Shown piece after piece: positions 8,760 to 18,651 of a stretch of DNA of 64,000 bases. Source of the stretch: Alphaproteobacteria bacterium (lineage in GTDB: Bacteria > Pseudomonadota > Alphaproteobacteria > Rhizobiales > Amorphaceae); assembly GCA_030431335.1 (NCBI GenBank), contig JAUIJH010000006.1:1-64000 (forward strand), written 5' to 3'. Each line of letters starts with the position of its first letter. Position 1 is the stretch's first letter. The notes under the pieces were generated by a model, which saw only the letters and a program-made list of their open reading frames with translations, was not told the DNA's origin and did not search any database. Both the position numbers and the translations under genes were made by a program.

Positions 8760-8975
8760 TCAGGCGCCCTCGAGGTCCATCTCCAGGATCGCCATGTTGA
8801 AGTTCCAGGACAGCTCGCCCTCGTCCTCATCGCGGTAGAGCACGCCGATGAACTCGTCGGCGAGGTAGACCTCGGCCGAATCGTCCTTGCGGGGCCGCGG
8901 GCGGACGCTGAGCTGCTCGTTGGCAAACTTCCGACGCATGTAGCCTTCGAGTTTCGCGATTTCGTCCTTCTTCAC
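8760..8975 (-). CDS. DUF3126 family protein
   Basis: This is a small acidic/basic protein of 71 residues starting VKKDEIAKLEGYMRR, with the family hallmarks VRPRPRKDDSAEVYL and DEFIGVLYRDEDEGELSWNF. Function is unknown. The ORF track starts at 9017, but a GTG at 8975 is preceded 5 bases upstream by a perfect AAGGAG, and the family's N-terminus matches that start, so I shortened it. The family is, to my knowledge, largely confined to Hyphomicrobiales and usually sits beside cysE, as here. Confidence 0.88.
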   Translation of the reverse strand: MKKDEIAKLEGYMRRKFANEQLSVRPRPRKDDSAEVYLADEFIGVLYRDEDEGELSWNFNMAILEMDLEGA

Positions 8976-9132
8976 GGGCTCTCCTTCGTGAGTGTCAATG
9001 GCTTGGCTTTCACCCAAACCTAAGGCAGCCGGGCGCTGCGGCCAGCGCCCTCATGGCGCGGCCGTTCCCAACTGCGGCGCCGCAAGCTGCCCCAGCGGCG
9101 TGCCCGGATCAACGGTTCGTCGGCGACGATCC

Positions 9133-9948
9133 CTAGCTTTGGCCCAGATCGGCGATGATCTGGTCCATCGAGCGGGAGGGTTCCGAGCAGCCCGCCTTGC
9201 CGACGATGCGGGCCGGAACGCCGGCCACCGTCACGTTCGGCGGCACCGCGGACAGCACCACCGAGCCGGCCGCGACACGTGAGCACGCGCCGATCTCGAA
9301 ATTGCCGAGCACCTTGGCGCCGGCCCCCAATAGCACGCCCGACGCGATCTTGGGATGTCGGTCGCCCTTGTCCTTGCCCGTGCCGCCCAGCGTGACGCCC
9401 TGCAGCATCGACACGTCGTCGCCGATCTTGGCCGTCGCGCCGATCACCACCCCGGTGGCGTGGTCCATGAAGATGCCGCGGCCCATCGGCACGGCCGGGT
9501 GGATGTCCACCTGCATCGCCGCGGAGGTGCGGCTCTGGATCATCAGCGCGAGGTCGCGCCGGCCGCGGTTCCACAGCGAGTGGGCCAGCCGGTGCGCCGT
9601 GATCGCGTGGAAGCCCTTGAAATAAAGGAACGGCTCGATCAGCCGCTCGCAGGCCGGATCGCGGTCGAGCACGGCCACCATGTCGACGCGGAAGACCTCC
9701 GCCAGCGCCGGGTCGTCGTCCAGCGCGTCGCGGAAGGCGTTGCGGATGTGGGTCGCCGGCAGGGCCGCGTCGGTCAGCCGGCTCGCGATGCGTTCCGCCA
9801 GCGCATCCTCGAGCGTCTGCTGGTCGAGGACCATTTCGTGCGCGAGGCCGGCCAGCGTCGGCTCGCGCTTGGCGATGGCCTCCGCTTCGTCGCGCAGATG
9901 CCGCCAGACCGGGTCGTGTACGTAGATCGCAGCCTGCTGTTCGCTCAT
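9133..9948 (-). CDS. cysE: Serine O-acetyltransferase CysE
   Basis: CysE makes O-acetylserine from serine and acetyl-CoA, the committed step of cysteine synthesis. The 271-residue protein has the N-terminal helical domain, then the left-handed beta-helix with hexapeptide repeats containing DIHPAVPMGRGIFMDHATG and the active-site loop GVTLGGTGKDKGDRHPKI. The C-terminal tail, where cysteine feedback and CysK binding occur, ends in DLGQS rather than the usual Ile, which may weaken CysK binding. A GGGAGG sits 5-6 bases before the ATG at 9948. It precedes the DUF3126 gene on the same strand. Confidence 0.95.
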   Translation of the reverse strand: MSEQQAAIYVHDPVWRHLRDEAEAIAKREPTLAGLAHEMVLDQQTLEDALAERIASRLTDAALPATHIRNAFRDALDDDPALAEVFRVDMVAVLDRDPACERLIEPFLYFKGFHAITAHRLAHSLWNRGRRDLALMIQSRTSAAMQVDIHPAVPMGRGIFMDHATGVVIGATAKIGDDVSMLQGVTLGGTGKDKGDRHPKIASGVLLGAGAKVLGNFEIGACSRVAAGSVVLSAVPPNVTVAGVPARIVGKAGCSEPSRSMDQIIADLGQS

Positions 9949-10009
9949 GCGAGCCTCCCGCTCGGACCGTCCGAAGCCCTCAAAATAATTGCCATGACAC
10001 GGATCGCAA

Positions 10010-10768
10010 TCATTCTTTGTCCAGCGCCTCGAGAAATTCGGCGACGGCCTGCTTGTGACCCTTGTCGCCCACGGAGGTCATATGGTCGCGGCCCGGCAAA
10101 GTCACGGCGCGCGCGCCCGGAATGAGCGCGGCCAGGGCGTCGGCCGAGCCGGCGATATCGTCCTTGTCGCCGGCCACCACAAGGGCCGGCACGGCGATCT
10201 CGCCCACTTCGCGCGCGCTCAAGGTCTGCCGCGCGGCGCGGATGCAGGCGGCGAGCGCGCGCAGGTCGCTGCCGGTCTGCTCGGCGAAGACGCGGAAGCT
10301 GCGGGCGCTGGGGTCGCTGACCGTGGCGACGGATGGCGCCTCCAGCGCTTCGGCGATCGCCTCCGAGCCGCCGATGCCGTCGACCATGTTGCTGGCGAGG
10401 CCCGACAGCACCACGCCGCGCAGCCGCTCCGGCGCCGCCCGCGCCGCGAACGCGGCGATGCGCGCGCCCATCGAATAGCCCATCACCACCGCCTTGCCGG
10501 CGTCCAGATGGTCGATCAGCCGCACCACGTCCTGGGCCAAGATTTCGGTGTGGTAGGCTGCGCTGTCGTAGATCTTCTGCGAGCGCCCGTGGCCGCGATT
10601 GTCCAGCGCCACCACGCGGTGGCCGCCCTCGCTCAGCATCTTCACCCAGCCGGTGTTGACCCAGTTCACCACCCGGTTGGAGGCGAAGCCGTGCACCAGC
10701 ACCACCAGCGGGCCTTGCCCCTCGTCCAGATAGTCGATGGTGACGCCGGCGCTGTCGAAGTTCGCCAT
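10010..10768 (-). CDS. Alpha/beta hydrolase
   Basis: The 252-residue protein starts MANFDSAGVTIDYLDEG. It shows the oxyanion segment VLVHGFASNR, the DNRGHGRS strand typical of the family, the nucleophile elbow GYSMGA with the catalytic Ser, and a late His in LPGRDHMTS. Substrate is not predictable from these motifs. The track ORF from 11017 runs back into the ferredoxin gene; the ATG at 10768 fits the family's usual start. It lies between the 2Fe-2S ferredoxin and cysE on the same strand. Confidence 0.88.
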   Translation of the reverse strand: MANFDSAGVTIDYLDEGQGPLVVLVHGFASNRVVNWVNTGWVKMLSEGGHRVVALDNRGHGRSQKIYDSAAYHTEILAQDVVRLIDHLDAGKAVVMGYSMGARIAAFAARAAPERLRGVVLSGLASNMVDGIGGSEAIAEALEAPSVATVSDPSARSFRVFAEQTGSDLRALAACIRAARQTLSAREVGEIAVPALVVAGDKDDIAGSADALAALIPGARAVTLPGRDHMTSVGDKGHKQAVAEFLEALDKE

Positions 10769-10844
10769 GTTCAATGACGCCCGCGCGGACATCCGCGCGC
10801 GTGCGCGGGTAACGTGGCGCGCCGCGTGCCCTGCGACACCGTGT

Positions 10845-11165
10845 TCACGCTTGCTTTTCGGGCACGCGCACGACGAGGCCGTCCAGCGCGTCGGTGATCT
10901 TGATCTGGCAGGAAAGCCGGGAGCCTTCCTCCACCTCGTAGGCGAAATCGAGCATGTCCTCTTCCATCGGCGAGGGCTTGCCGACAGCCCCGCGCCAGTT
11001 TGGGTCGACATAGACATGACAGGTAGCGCAAGCGCAGGCCCCGCCGCATTCGGCTTCGATGCCCGGGACCATCGCCCGCACGGCGGTCTCCATCACCGTT
11101 GCGCCCACCTCGGCGTCGACCTTGTATTCCTCGCCGTCATGCGTGATGTACGTAATCTTTGCCAT
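10845..11165 (-). CDS. Adrenodoxin-type 2Fe-2S ferredoxin
   Basis: The 106-residue protein begins [17 protein letters not shown]. The cluster ligands are arranged as in vertebrate-type/ISC ferredoxins: [16 protein letters not shown] gives the CX5CX2C set and SRLSCQIK the distal Cys. Such ferredoxins donate electrons to cytochrome P450s or to Fe-S assembly; neither hscAB nor a P450 is nearby to decide between them. The ATG at 11165 replaces the longer ORF start in the track, which extends into non-conserved upstream sequence. Confidence 0.92.
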   Translation of the reverse strand: MAKITYITHDGEEYKVDAEVGATVMETAVRAMVPGIEAECGGACACATCHVYVDPNWRGAVGKPSPMEEDMLDFAYEVEEGSRLSCQIKITDALDGLVVRVPEKQA

Positions 11166-11526
11166 AGCCCCTCGCGCGTTACCTGCGCGACATAGCCGAT
11201 GAGCCGGCTGCGTCAAGCGAAGCGAGGCGCACGCTAAAATTGAACGAGGCCGTTGAACCAAGCGAAGCATGAATTCGTGAGTCGCATTTGAATTAAATTT
11301 TCAACGCGTAACAGAATTAACCATGCTGCAGACGGTTGAGTGACCTTCCTTGTGGGTCCACCCAGAGTATGGCATTAGCAAATCGTTAACGGGTGACTGT
11401 GGCGGACCGACCGCTCGGCGGTCCGACAGCCGACCCTGAATGGGTCGCGGGGCATGACGCCCGCGGCGCGATGAGAGCTCGCTGGCCGCTCAAAAGCCAG
11501 CGATTGCGTAGCGTACGACCGAGGCA
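11166..11526 (+). promoter_or_regulatory. Upstream region of the giant polar-growth gene: CtrA-like half-site and four hairpins
   Basis: This 361-bp gap contains no gene. An AT-rich stretch at 11290-11325 carries TTAACCAT (11317-11324), which matches the CtrA half-site known from Caulobacter relatives, plus other TTAA elements. Closer to the gene four inverted repeats follow one another: CGGACCG/CGGTCCG (11403-11425), GACCC/GGGTC (11432-11446), CGCGGG/CCCGCG (11446-11465) and GCTGGC/GCCAGC (11481-11501). They end 25 bp before the start codon, so a structured mRNA leader is likely. The CtrA assignment is by consensus only. Confidence 0.4.
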
Positions 11527-14500
11527 ATGAACATGGCCACTGACCCGAACCGCTCCACACAAGCCCAGAAGAAGGGTACGTCGGACGCCGCGCTTTCCGC
11601 AGTCGAAGAGGCTCTGAAGTTCGACCTGGATGCCGCCGACGAGACCGATCAGGCGGTCGACCAGCTGGTCAGCACCCTCGGCGAGACGCTGCAGGGCGAC
11701 GCGGACGCGGACGGTTTGCCGCCTTACGAGGCGCGTGAGAGCGGCGGCGAGCCGTTGCAGCCGGCCAACGATGCGCCCGACGCCACCCCGGCCTCGCGGC
11801 TGCGCCGGCGCCGCCACCGGGCCGAGGCCAAGCAGCAGTCCGCCGCCAACGACGATCGCGAGCGCGTCGAAATGGCGCTGGCCACGGGATCGCGCCGCGG
11901 CGCGGCCTTCGTCAGCTTCGCCGTCCTCGCCTCGCTGATCTGGGTCGGCCTGGGGGTCGGCGTCTTCGTCATTTCCGGGTCGGCCGCCGGCTTCGGCACC
12001 TTCCTCACCTCCCCGGCCGCCTTCGGCGTGCTCGCGGCCACCGTCGCCCCCGTCCTCCTGTTCCTGATGGTCGCCGCCCTAGCCCGCCGCGCTGACGAGC
12101 TGCGCCTTTCGTCCGCCGTCATGGGTGACATCGCGCGCCGCCTCACCGAGCCGGAGATCAACGCCTCCGAGGGTGTCGCCAACATCGGCCAGGCAATCCG
12201 CCGCGAGGTCGCGGGCATGAGCGAGGGCATCGAGCAGGCGCTGGAGCGGGCCAGCGAGCTCGAAGTGCTCGTCCACCGCGAAGTCGCCGCCCTGGAGCGC
12301 TCGTACGGCGACCACGAAGCCAAGATCCGCTCCCTGTTCGAGGAGCTGGTGGCCGAGCGCCAGATGCTGCTCGCCAATTCCGATTCCATGCGCGACCAGC
12401 TGGAGACCGCCAAGCACGGCCTGTCCGGCCTCGTCGGCGAGCTGCGCGACACCGTGCTCAACGCGCTCGGCGAGATGACCGGCCAGATCAGCACCTCCTT
12501 CGAGGAGGAGCGCAGCCGCATCATCGCCGACCTCGAGGGCTCGGGCCGCTCGCTGCTCACCACCTTCTCCACCACCGGCGACGAGTTCGTCGGCCGCCTC
12601 GTCACCCGCTCGCAGGAGCTGGAGACCCACCTTTCGGAGACCGGCGACGAGATGGCCGGCCGCCTGGAAGCCGTCTCGCAGAGCCAGGCCGAGGCGATCC
12701 AGAACTTCGTCGAAGCGCTGATCAACGCCATCAACGACCAGTCCGAGGCCACCATCGCCGCGGTCAAGTCCGCCTCGGAAACGCTGGTGGGCAGCCTCCA
12801 CTCGGAAACCGGCCAGACCGTGGAGACGATCCGCTCCACCGCCGAATACCTCGTCAGCAGCCTGCAGGCCGAGGCCGGCTCGGCGACCGAGACCATCCGC
12901 TCCACGTCCGACATCCTGATCGATTCCATCGCCGGCCAGTCCAAGGAGATCACCGACGAGTTCGGCCGGGTCGGCCAGGAGCTGGTCGACACCCTCGCCG
13001 ACCGCACGGTGGCGATGACCGAGAGCTTCGCCAACACCGGCTCCACCATGGCCGACACGGTGCTGGAGCGGGCCGAGGAGATCACCAAGATCCTGATGAC
13101 GACGGGCGACCACGTCACCCAGTCGATCAGCGAGGTGAACACCACCCTCACCGGCACCCTCACCGGCAAGCTCACCGAGCTGAACGAGGCCATCGCGACC
13201 GCCAGCGGCCAGTTCGACGCGACCATCACCGAGCGCATGGGCGCGCTCGACGGGGCCGTCGCCATGTCGGCCGAGCGTCTCACCAACACGGTCGAGCAGC
13301 GCATGAGCGCTGTGGACAACACCGTCTCCTACGCCACCGAGACGCTGACCACGACGCTGGACACGCGCCTGGAAGCCATCGAGAACGCGGTCTCCGGCTC
13401 GTCCGAAACCTTCTCCAGCCTGGTGGAGACCTCGCTGGAGAGCATCGACGGCACGCTGGAGCGCGTCTCGCGCGACCTGATCGCGTCCGTCGAGGGCCGC
13501 ATCGGCGAGGCCGATTCCACGCTGCGCGAGACGGCCAACAAGCTGGTCGAGACGCTGACGGAGCGCACCGACACCGTGTCGCTGCAGCTGGTGCGCACCA
13601 GCGACAGCCTCACCGAGCTGTTCGACACGCAGATGTCCAACATCGACAGCACCCTCAGCCGCGCCTCCGAGGAAGTGGTCACCGTGGTGGACGAGCGCCT
13701 CGCGGCCATCGAATCCACCCTCGTCACCGCCTCCTACAAGCTCGAGACGGAAGTCGGCTCGCGCCTCGGCGAAGTCACCGAGCAGATGGCCCAGGCCGGT
13801 TCCAACCTCACCGGCGCCGTCACCCAGTCGCTCAACCACCTCGACACGACGCTGTCGGAAGCGGCGCTGCGCATCAGCGGCATGATCGAGGGGCGGCTCG
13901 GCGAGATCGACGCGCGCGTCGATTCGGCGTCCGAGCACCTGTCGAGCGCGGTGGCCGAACGTATGGACCTCATGGAGCGCGAAGTCGCCGGCAGCGCCGA
14001 TCGCGCCGCCGAGACGGTGTCGCTGCGCGCCAACATGGTCGACGAGCGCCTGTCGGAGACGGCCGCGCGCCTCGTTGCGGCCATCGAGGGCAAGATCGGC
14101 GAGCTCGACGCCACTATCGCGCAGGGCGGCTCCGTCGCGGCGGGCGCCATTGCCAGCGCCTCCGAGGAACTGGCCAGCGCCCTCGTCAACCAGGTGGACC
14201 AGGTGTCCTCCACGCTGGGCGTGCTGGGCGACCGGCTGACCGACGCCGTCACCAGCGCCTCCGGCAACCTGTCCGAGACGCTGATCACCCGCGCCGACGA
14301 CATCGAGCTCACGCTCAACGGCCTCGGCGAGCGGCTGAGCGGGGTCATCGCCAGCACCTCCAACAGCTTCACCGAGACCATCGGCAGCCAGCTCAACGAC
14401 CTCGAGGCGCGGCTCAATATCGTGTCCGACAACCTCGCGGGCAGCGTGCAGTCCACCACCACCGCGATGCTGGAGGGCTTCAGCGGCCGCGTCGGCGAGG

Positions 14501-17500
14501 TGGAGGGCAACCTCACCGAGCTGTCGGGGCGGCTGACGCAGTCCATCTCCGGCGCCTCCACCCAGCTGCACGACGCCGTGTTCGCGCAGATCGACCAGAT
14601 CGAAGCCTCGCTCGAGGCGCTGGGCGACCGCCTCACCGATTCGGCCTCGCAGACCTCCAGCGCCTTGGCCGAGACGCTGAGCGCCCAGGCCGAGCGCTCC
14701 GAGGCGCTGATGCGCGAGCGCCAGACCCAGCTGGAGGACTCCTTCACCATCCACGCCGAAACCTTCGAGCGCAGCCTGGGCGAGTTCAACGGCGTGCTCA
14801 ACCGCACCTTCGTCGAGGCGACCGACGGTGCCGCCAACCTCCTTGCCGAGCGCACCGACATCCTCGTCGAGCGCATCACCGGCGAGATGGACCGCGTGGC
14901 CGACGTTATCGCCGGCTCGGGCAGCTCGCTGGTCGAGGGCCTGGGCGTGCGCGTCGACGCCTACACCGGCGAACTGCACCAGATCCAGGTCGTCATCAGC
15001 GAGACCATCACCACCAGCAGCGCCCAGCTGACGGCCCGCCTGGAGACCACGCTGGAAGAATTCGGCCAGCAGACGCACGCCTTCGGCGAGCGCGTCGACG
15101 GCTTCCAGAGCACGCTCGGCGAGACGCTGGCGAGCCATGTCGGCAGCCTCACGGTGAGCCTCGAAAGCTCGCTGGAAGAGATGGCCGCCCACACCGGCGC
15201 GCTGGGCGAGCGGCTGGAGACGCTGCAGAACGCCGTCAGCGACACGCTGCTCCTGCAGGGCGGCGACCTTGCCGCGCGCATCGAGGGCACGGCCGAGCGC
15301 ATCGAGCGCGCCATCGTCACCGAAGGCGGCACGCTGGAAGAGACGCTGCGCCAGTCCACCGAGGCGTTCCAGGCCAACATGCGCGAGCACACCGAGGTGG
15401 TGCGCGTCACGCTGGCCGAGTCGAGCCACGAGATCGCCGATTCCATGGGTCGCCACGGCGGCGAGATCTCCGAGACGCTGGCCCGCGCCGGCTCGCAGAT
15501 GGCCGAAGCGGTCGCCGAGCGCGTCGCGGCCTCGGCGGAGGAGATCAACCGCTCCGCCATGTCGATCGCCGACATCATCGCCGATCGGGGCGATGCCATC
15601 CGCATCAGCCTCGACAACGAGGCGACCGCCATCTCCGCCCGCGTCGACACCATCCGCGACGCGCTGGCCGGCGACCTGGCGCGCCTGTCCGCGCTGATCG
15701 ACGACCGGGCCACCCCCGTGTCGGAGGCGCTGAGCGAATCGATCGCCCGCTACGACGAGCTCGTCAACGAGCGCTCCACCGAGGTGGTGCAGGCCCTCAC
15801 CACGCACGCCACCGACATCACCACCATCCTCACCGAGCGGCTGGAAGCCATGGAGGATGCGCTGGACGGCCGCGTCGAGAAGGTGACCCACGCGCTGGTG
15901 GAACGTGCCCGCGCCATCTCCGCCACGCTGTCGGAGGGCCAGAGCGCCATCAACGACGCCTTCGCCGCGCGCCTCGAGGAAGTCACCGCCGTCACGCGCG
16001 ATGCCGTCGCATCCGCGTCGGAGGGCATCGAGGGCGAGTGCGGCCGCGTCCAGGAAGTGCTGCGCATGACCGTGGAGGATGCCCGCCGCGACGTGCTGGA
16101 GCCGATGCGCGCGATCTCCGAGCAGCTGTCGGCCGAGACCGGCGCCGTCAACCAGATGCTGTCGGAGACCATGGCCTCAATGTCCGGCGAGGTCGCCTCC
16201 GGCGGCCAGATGATGCAGGAGGCGATGGTCGACGCGCTCGACAAGCTCCTCAACATGATCGACGAGCGCACCGAGGCGACGCGCCGCCAGATCGAGGAGA
16301 CCATGCAAAGCGCCCACGCCGCGCTGACGGACGAGGGCACGCGCACAGCCGACGCGATGCAGGCCGTCGCCCGCGACACGGCCGCCAGCCTGTCCGACCT
16401 GCGCACCGTCATCGACGAGCACGGCGACCAGTTCCTCAACACCCTCGCCGCGCGCGGCGCCGGCGCCATCGCCGAGCTGCGCGACACGCACCGGATCCTG
16501 ACCGAAGAGCTGACCGGCACCCTGTCGCGCGTCGAATCGACCAGCCAGGCGCTGCACGAGGTGCTGGGCTCCATCGGTTCGACCCTGGTGGAGGTTGAAA
16601 CCAACCTCGCCCACCGCGGCGAGGATCTGAAGGGCGTGCTGGAAAGCTCGCTCGCGGATGCGGACCGTACCGCCAGCGAGATGGCCCGCCAGGCCGCCGA
16701 GCTGCGCCAGGCCTCCGATGCCGCGTTGACCGACCTGTCGAAGATCGCCGAGCGCATCGGGCGCGACAGCGCGACCCTCGCCGGGGCCGTCGAGCGGTTC
16801 GACCGCGATGCCGACGCCTTCGACGAGCGGGCCGAAGCGCGCCGCCAGGCGCTGGAGAGCCTGTCCTCCTCGCTGCTCAACAAGTCCGAGCAGGTGGACA
16901 GCCTGATGAGCTCCTTCACCCAGCGTGTCGACAGCCAGCTGCGCGCCACCGAGGAGCGCGTGCACGAGGCCCGCACCCTGTTGGAGCGCACCCTCACGGA
17001 CGCTTCCCAGGCCGTCGCCCCGCAACTGGAAGCCTTCCACGAGGCTGCCAACGCCGATGCCGAGCGCATCCGCGAGAGCCTCAGGATCTCCAACGAGGCC
17101 ATCGCCGCCGACATGGTCGAGGCGCTGCAGCAGGTGGCGAGCCGGTTCGCCGAGGCGACCAACGACATGCGCAACTCCGCCCGCTCCGTGCAGGAGGAGT
17201 TCGAGACCACGCGCACCGCGCTGGAGCGTTCCGTCATCGAATTGCCGGAGGCGACCCTGCAGAACGCCGACGCGCTGCGCCGGGCCGTCTCCAACCAGCT
17301 CGACGCGGTGCGTGAGCTCGGCGCCATCGTCGCCCGCCACACCGGCGGCGGCGGCGAGCCGATCCCGGCGAGCCCGGCCGCTCCGGCCGAGACCGCGCGG
17401 CCCCGCCTCGGCGAGACGCGCCGCGCCGAAGCCGCGCGCGAGGTGTCCTTCAACGGCCGCGGCCGCACCACTGCCGCGCCCGAAGCCGCCAGCTGGCGCA

Positions 17501-17895
17501 ACGGCCGCCCGCGCCCGGAAGCGGAGGCCGAAGCGGCGCCCGCGAGCGCACTGCCCGAGGGCGACATCTCGCGCCTCGCCAGCCCCGCGGCCCGCGCCAT
17601 CGAGGACGGGATCTACCGCGACATCTGGACCCGCTTCAATCGCGGCGAGCGCCAGATCTTCTCCCGCCAGCTCTATACGCTTGACGGCCAGCAGACCTTC
17701 GAGGACGTGCGCCGCCGCTACCAGCGCGACCGCGACTTCCGCGGCGAGGTCGACCGCTTCGTCGACGAGTTCGAGGAGCAGATCACCGACGCCTCGCGCA
17801 CCGACACCACGGGCCGGCGCACCCGCGACGCGCTGATGAGCGAGAGCGGCAAGCTCTACACCCTCCTCGCCCACGCCTCCGGCCGCCTCAACTAA
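11527..17895 (+). CDS. gpr: Growth Pole Ring (GPR)-like giant coiled-coil membrane protein
   Basis: The 2122-residue protein has an acidic N-terminal region, two membrane segments (about 126-150 and 164-186), then roughly 1800 residues of heptad-rich, apolipoprotein-like repeats with recurring units such as ERLSETAARLVAAIEGKIG, and a conserved C-terminal block starting near DGIYRDIWTRFNRGERQ. Length, topology and repeat type match GPR of Agrobacterium tumefaciens (about 2115 residues), which forms a ring at the growing pole and is needed for polar growth; the identification is from memory. A second ATG at 11533 is better spaced from the GAGG at 11521-11524 than the first. It is monocistronic, with a strong terminator directly downstream. 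Confidence 0.85.
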   Translation: MNMATDPNRSTQAQKKGTSDAALSAVEEALKFDLDAADETDQAVDQLVSTLGETLQGDADADGLPPYEARESGGEPLQPANDAPDATPASRLRRRRHRAEAKQQSAANDDRERVEMALATGSRRGAAFVSFAVLASLIWVGLGVGVFVISGSAAGFGTFLTSPAAFGVLAATVAPVLLFLMVAALARRADELRLSSAVMGDIARRLTEPEINASEGVANIGQAIRREVAGMSEGIEQALERASELEVLVHREVAALERSYGDHEAKIRSLFEELVAERQMLLANSDSMRDQLETAKHGLSGLVGELRDTVLNALGEMTGQISTSFEEERSRIIADLEGSGRSLLTTFSTTGDEFVGRLVTRSQELETHLSETGDEMAGRLEAVSQSQAEAIQNFVEALINAINDQSEATIAAVKSASETLVGSLHSETGQTVETIRSTAEYLVSSLQAEAGSATETIRSTSDILIDSIAGQSKEITDEFGRVGQELVDTLADRTVAMTESFANTGSTMADTVLERAEEITKILMTTGDHVTQSISEVNTTLTGTLTGKLTELNEAIATASGQFDATITERMGALDGAVAMSAERLTNTVEQRMSAVDNTVSYATETLTTTLDTRLEAIENAVSGSSETFSSLVETSLESIDGTLERVSRDLIASVEGRIGEADSTLRETANKLVETLTERTDTVSLQLVRTSDSLTELFDTQMSNIDSTLSRASEEVVTVVDERLAAIESTLVTASYKLETEVGSRLGEVTEQMAQAGSNLTGAVTQSLNHLDTTLSEAALRISGMIEGRLGEIDARVDSASEHLSSAVAERMDLMEREVAGSADRAAETVSLRANMVDERLSETAARLVAAIEGKIGELDATIAQGGSVAAGAIASASEELASALVNQVDQVSSTLGVLGDRLTDAVTSASGNLSETLITRADDIELTLNGLGERLSGVIASTSNSFTETIGSQLNDLEARLNIVSDNLAGSVQSTTTAMLEGFSGRVGEVEGNLTELSGRLTQSISGASTQLHDAVFAQIDQIEASLEALGDRLTDSASQTSSALAETLSAQAERSEALMRERQTQLEDSFTIHAETFERSLGEFNGVLNRTFVEATDGAANLLAERTDILVERITGEMDRVADVIAGSGSSLVEGLGVRVDAYTGELHQIQVVISETITTSSAQLTARLETTLEEFGQQTHAFGERVDGFQSTLGETLASHVGSLTVSLESSLEEMAAHTGALGERLETLQNAVSDTLLLQGGDLAARIEGTAERIERAIVTEGGTLEETLRQSTEAFQANMREHTEVVRVTLAESSHEIADSMGRHGGEISETLARAGSQMAEAVAERVAASAEEINRSAMSIADIIADRGDAIRISLDNEATAISARVDTIRDALAGDLARLSALIDDRATPVSEALSESIARYDELVNERSTEVVQALTTHATDITTILTERLEAMEDALDGRVEKVTHALVERARAISATLSEGQSAINDAFAARLEEVTAVTRDAVASASEGIEGECGRVQEVLRMTVEDARRDVLEPMRAISEQLSAETGAVNQMLSETMASMSGEVASGGQMMQEAMVDALDKLLNMIDERTEATRRQIEETMQSAHAALTDEGTRTADAMQAVARDTAASLSDLRTVIDEHGDQFLNTLAARGAGAIAELRDTHRILTEELTGTLSRVESTSQALHEVLGSIGSTLVEVETNLAHRGEDLKGVLESSLADADRTASEMARQAAELRQASDAALTDLSKIAERIGRDSATLAGAVERFDRDADAFDERAEARRQALESLSSSLLNKSEQVDSLMSSFTQRVDSQLRATEERVHEARTLLERTLTDASQAVAPQLEAFHEAANADAERIRESLRISNEAIAADMVEALQQVASRFAEATNDMRNSARSVQEEFETTRTALERSVIELPEATLQNADALRRAVSNQLDAVRELGAIVARHTGGGGEPIPASPAAPAETARPRLGETRRAEAAREVSFNGRGRTTAAPEAASWRNGRPRPEAEAEAAPASALPEGDISRLASPAARAIEDGIYRDIWTRFNRGERQIFSRQLYTLDGQQTFEDVRRRYQRDRDFRGEVDRFVDEFEEQITDASRTDTTGRRTRDALMSESGKLYTLLAHASGRLN

Positions 17896-17917
17896 GCGCG
17901 TCCGGTCCGACACCACG

Positions 17918-17951
17918 AAAAAGCCGGGGCATCACCGCCCCGGCTTTTTTT
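17918..17951 (+). terminator. Rho-independent terminator of the giant coiled-coil gene
   Basis: AAAAAGCCGGGGC and GCCCCGGCTTTTTTT flank a 6-nt loop, giving a perfect 8-bp GC stem extended by A-T pairs and ending in seven T residues. It starts 23 bp after the stop codon and is the clearest intrinsic terminator in the window. Confidence 0.95.
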
Positions 17952-18651
17952 GTGCCCCCGCCTTACGGGCACATGTCCCGACGCCGCCGGCGCGCCTCCC
18001 GTTCGGGGCATGTCCCGCTAACGCGACTAACGTCTCCGGCCCAGCGAATCGCGGTCCGCCTACTTTGAGCCAATCATCGAGTGATGGATAAGATTTCAGG
18101 GACCCGTACGCCTGGGGGAGAAGCAGTCGAGAAGAGCGCCATTGCACCTCCGGGTTGCCTCCATGGTGCGCTCCCGGGTCGCGGAGCAGGCACCCGTGCT
18201 TTTCGGACATCTGCTCAGACGGGTTTGGGGGACTGACCGCAGAAGAGAGCAGTGCGCGCCGGCTGCACGGATCGCCGTGCCTCGCCTTGCCCCGATAGCG
18301 ATCGAGGTGCCGATCATGACGATATGTCCGACGCGAGCCGCTCGCGACCGGCGCGATCAAGGCGTCGCGTTGGTCGGCCTGTTGCACGCGGCCGCATCGC
18401 TGCGGTCGCAGCACGGTGCTGCGATGCATATCATCGGTCGCGGTGTCCGCGCGGTGCCTTATCGATCATGCCCTTGACCACAGCAGGCCCAGCCGCGTCG
18501 CGGCGCCAATGATCTTGCCAAGACATTTTCGACGAAGTCGCGAATCAGCGTCCACGGAAGTGGTGGAGTTTCGGGGCCAAGCCGGGATGGCCATCGAAAC
18601 GATGCGGTTATGGTGGAGTTTGTGGACTGCAACCGATCCACAGAGGACCCG
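17952..18651. other. About 700 bp with no recognisable gene (left part of decayed island)
   Basis: Short ORFs exist on both strands, but none shows a family motif and their codon use is unlike the neighbours, with more AT-rich stretches. The end of the stretch (about 18545-18640) has two similar motifs, GTGGTGGAGTTT and ATGGTGGAGTTT, just before the transposase remnant, which might be part of the IS left end. I assign no function. Confidence 0.5.

Noticed and set aside
12079-15891. 1270-residue ORF on the minus strand
   Set aside because: Shadow of the giant coiled-coil gene; no family motif, and the repeated character comes from the repeats of the real gene.
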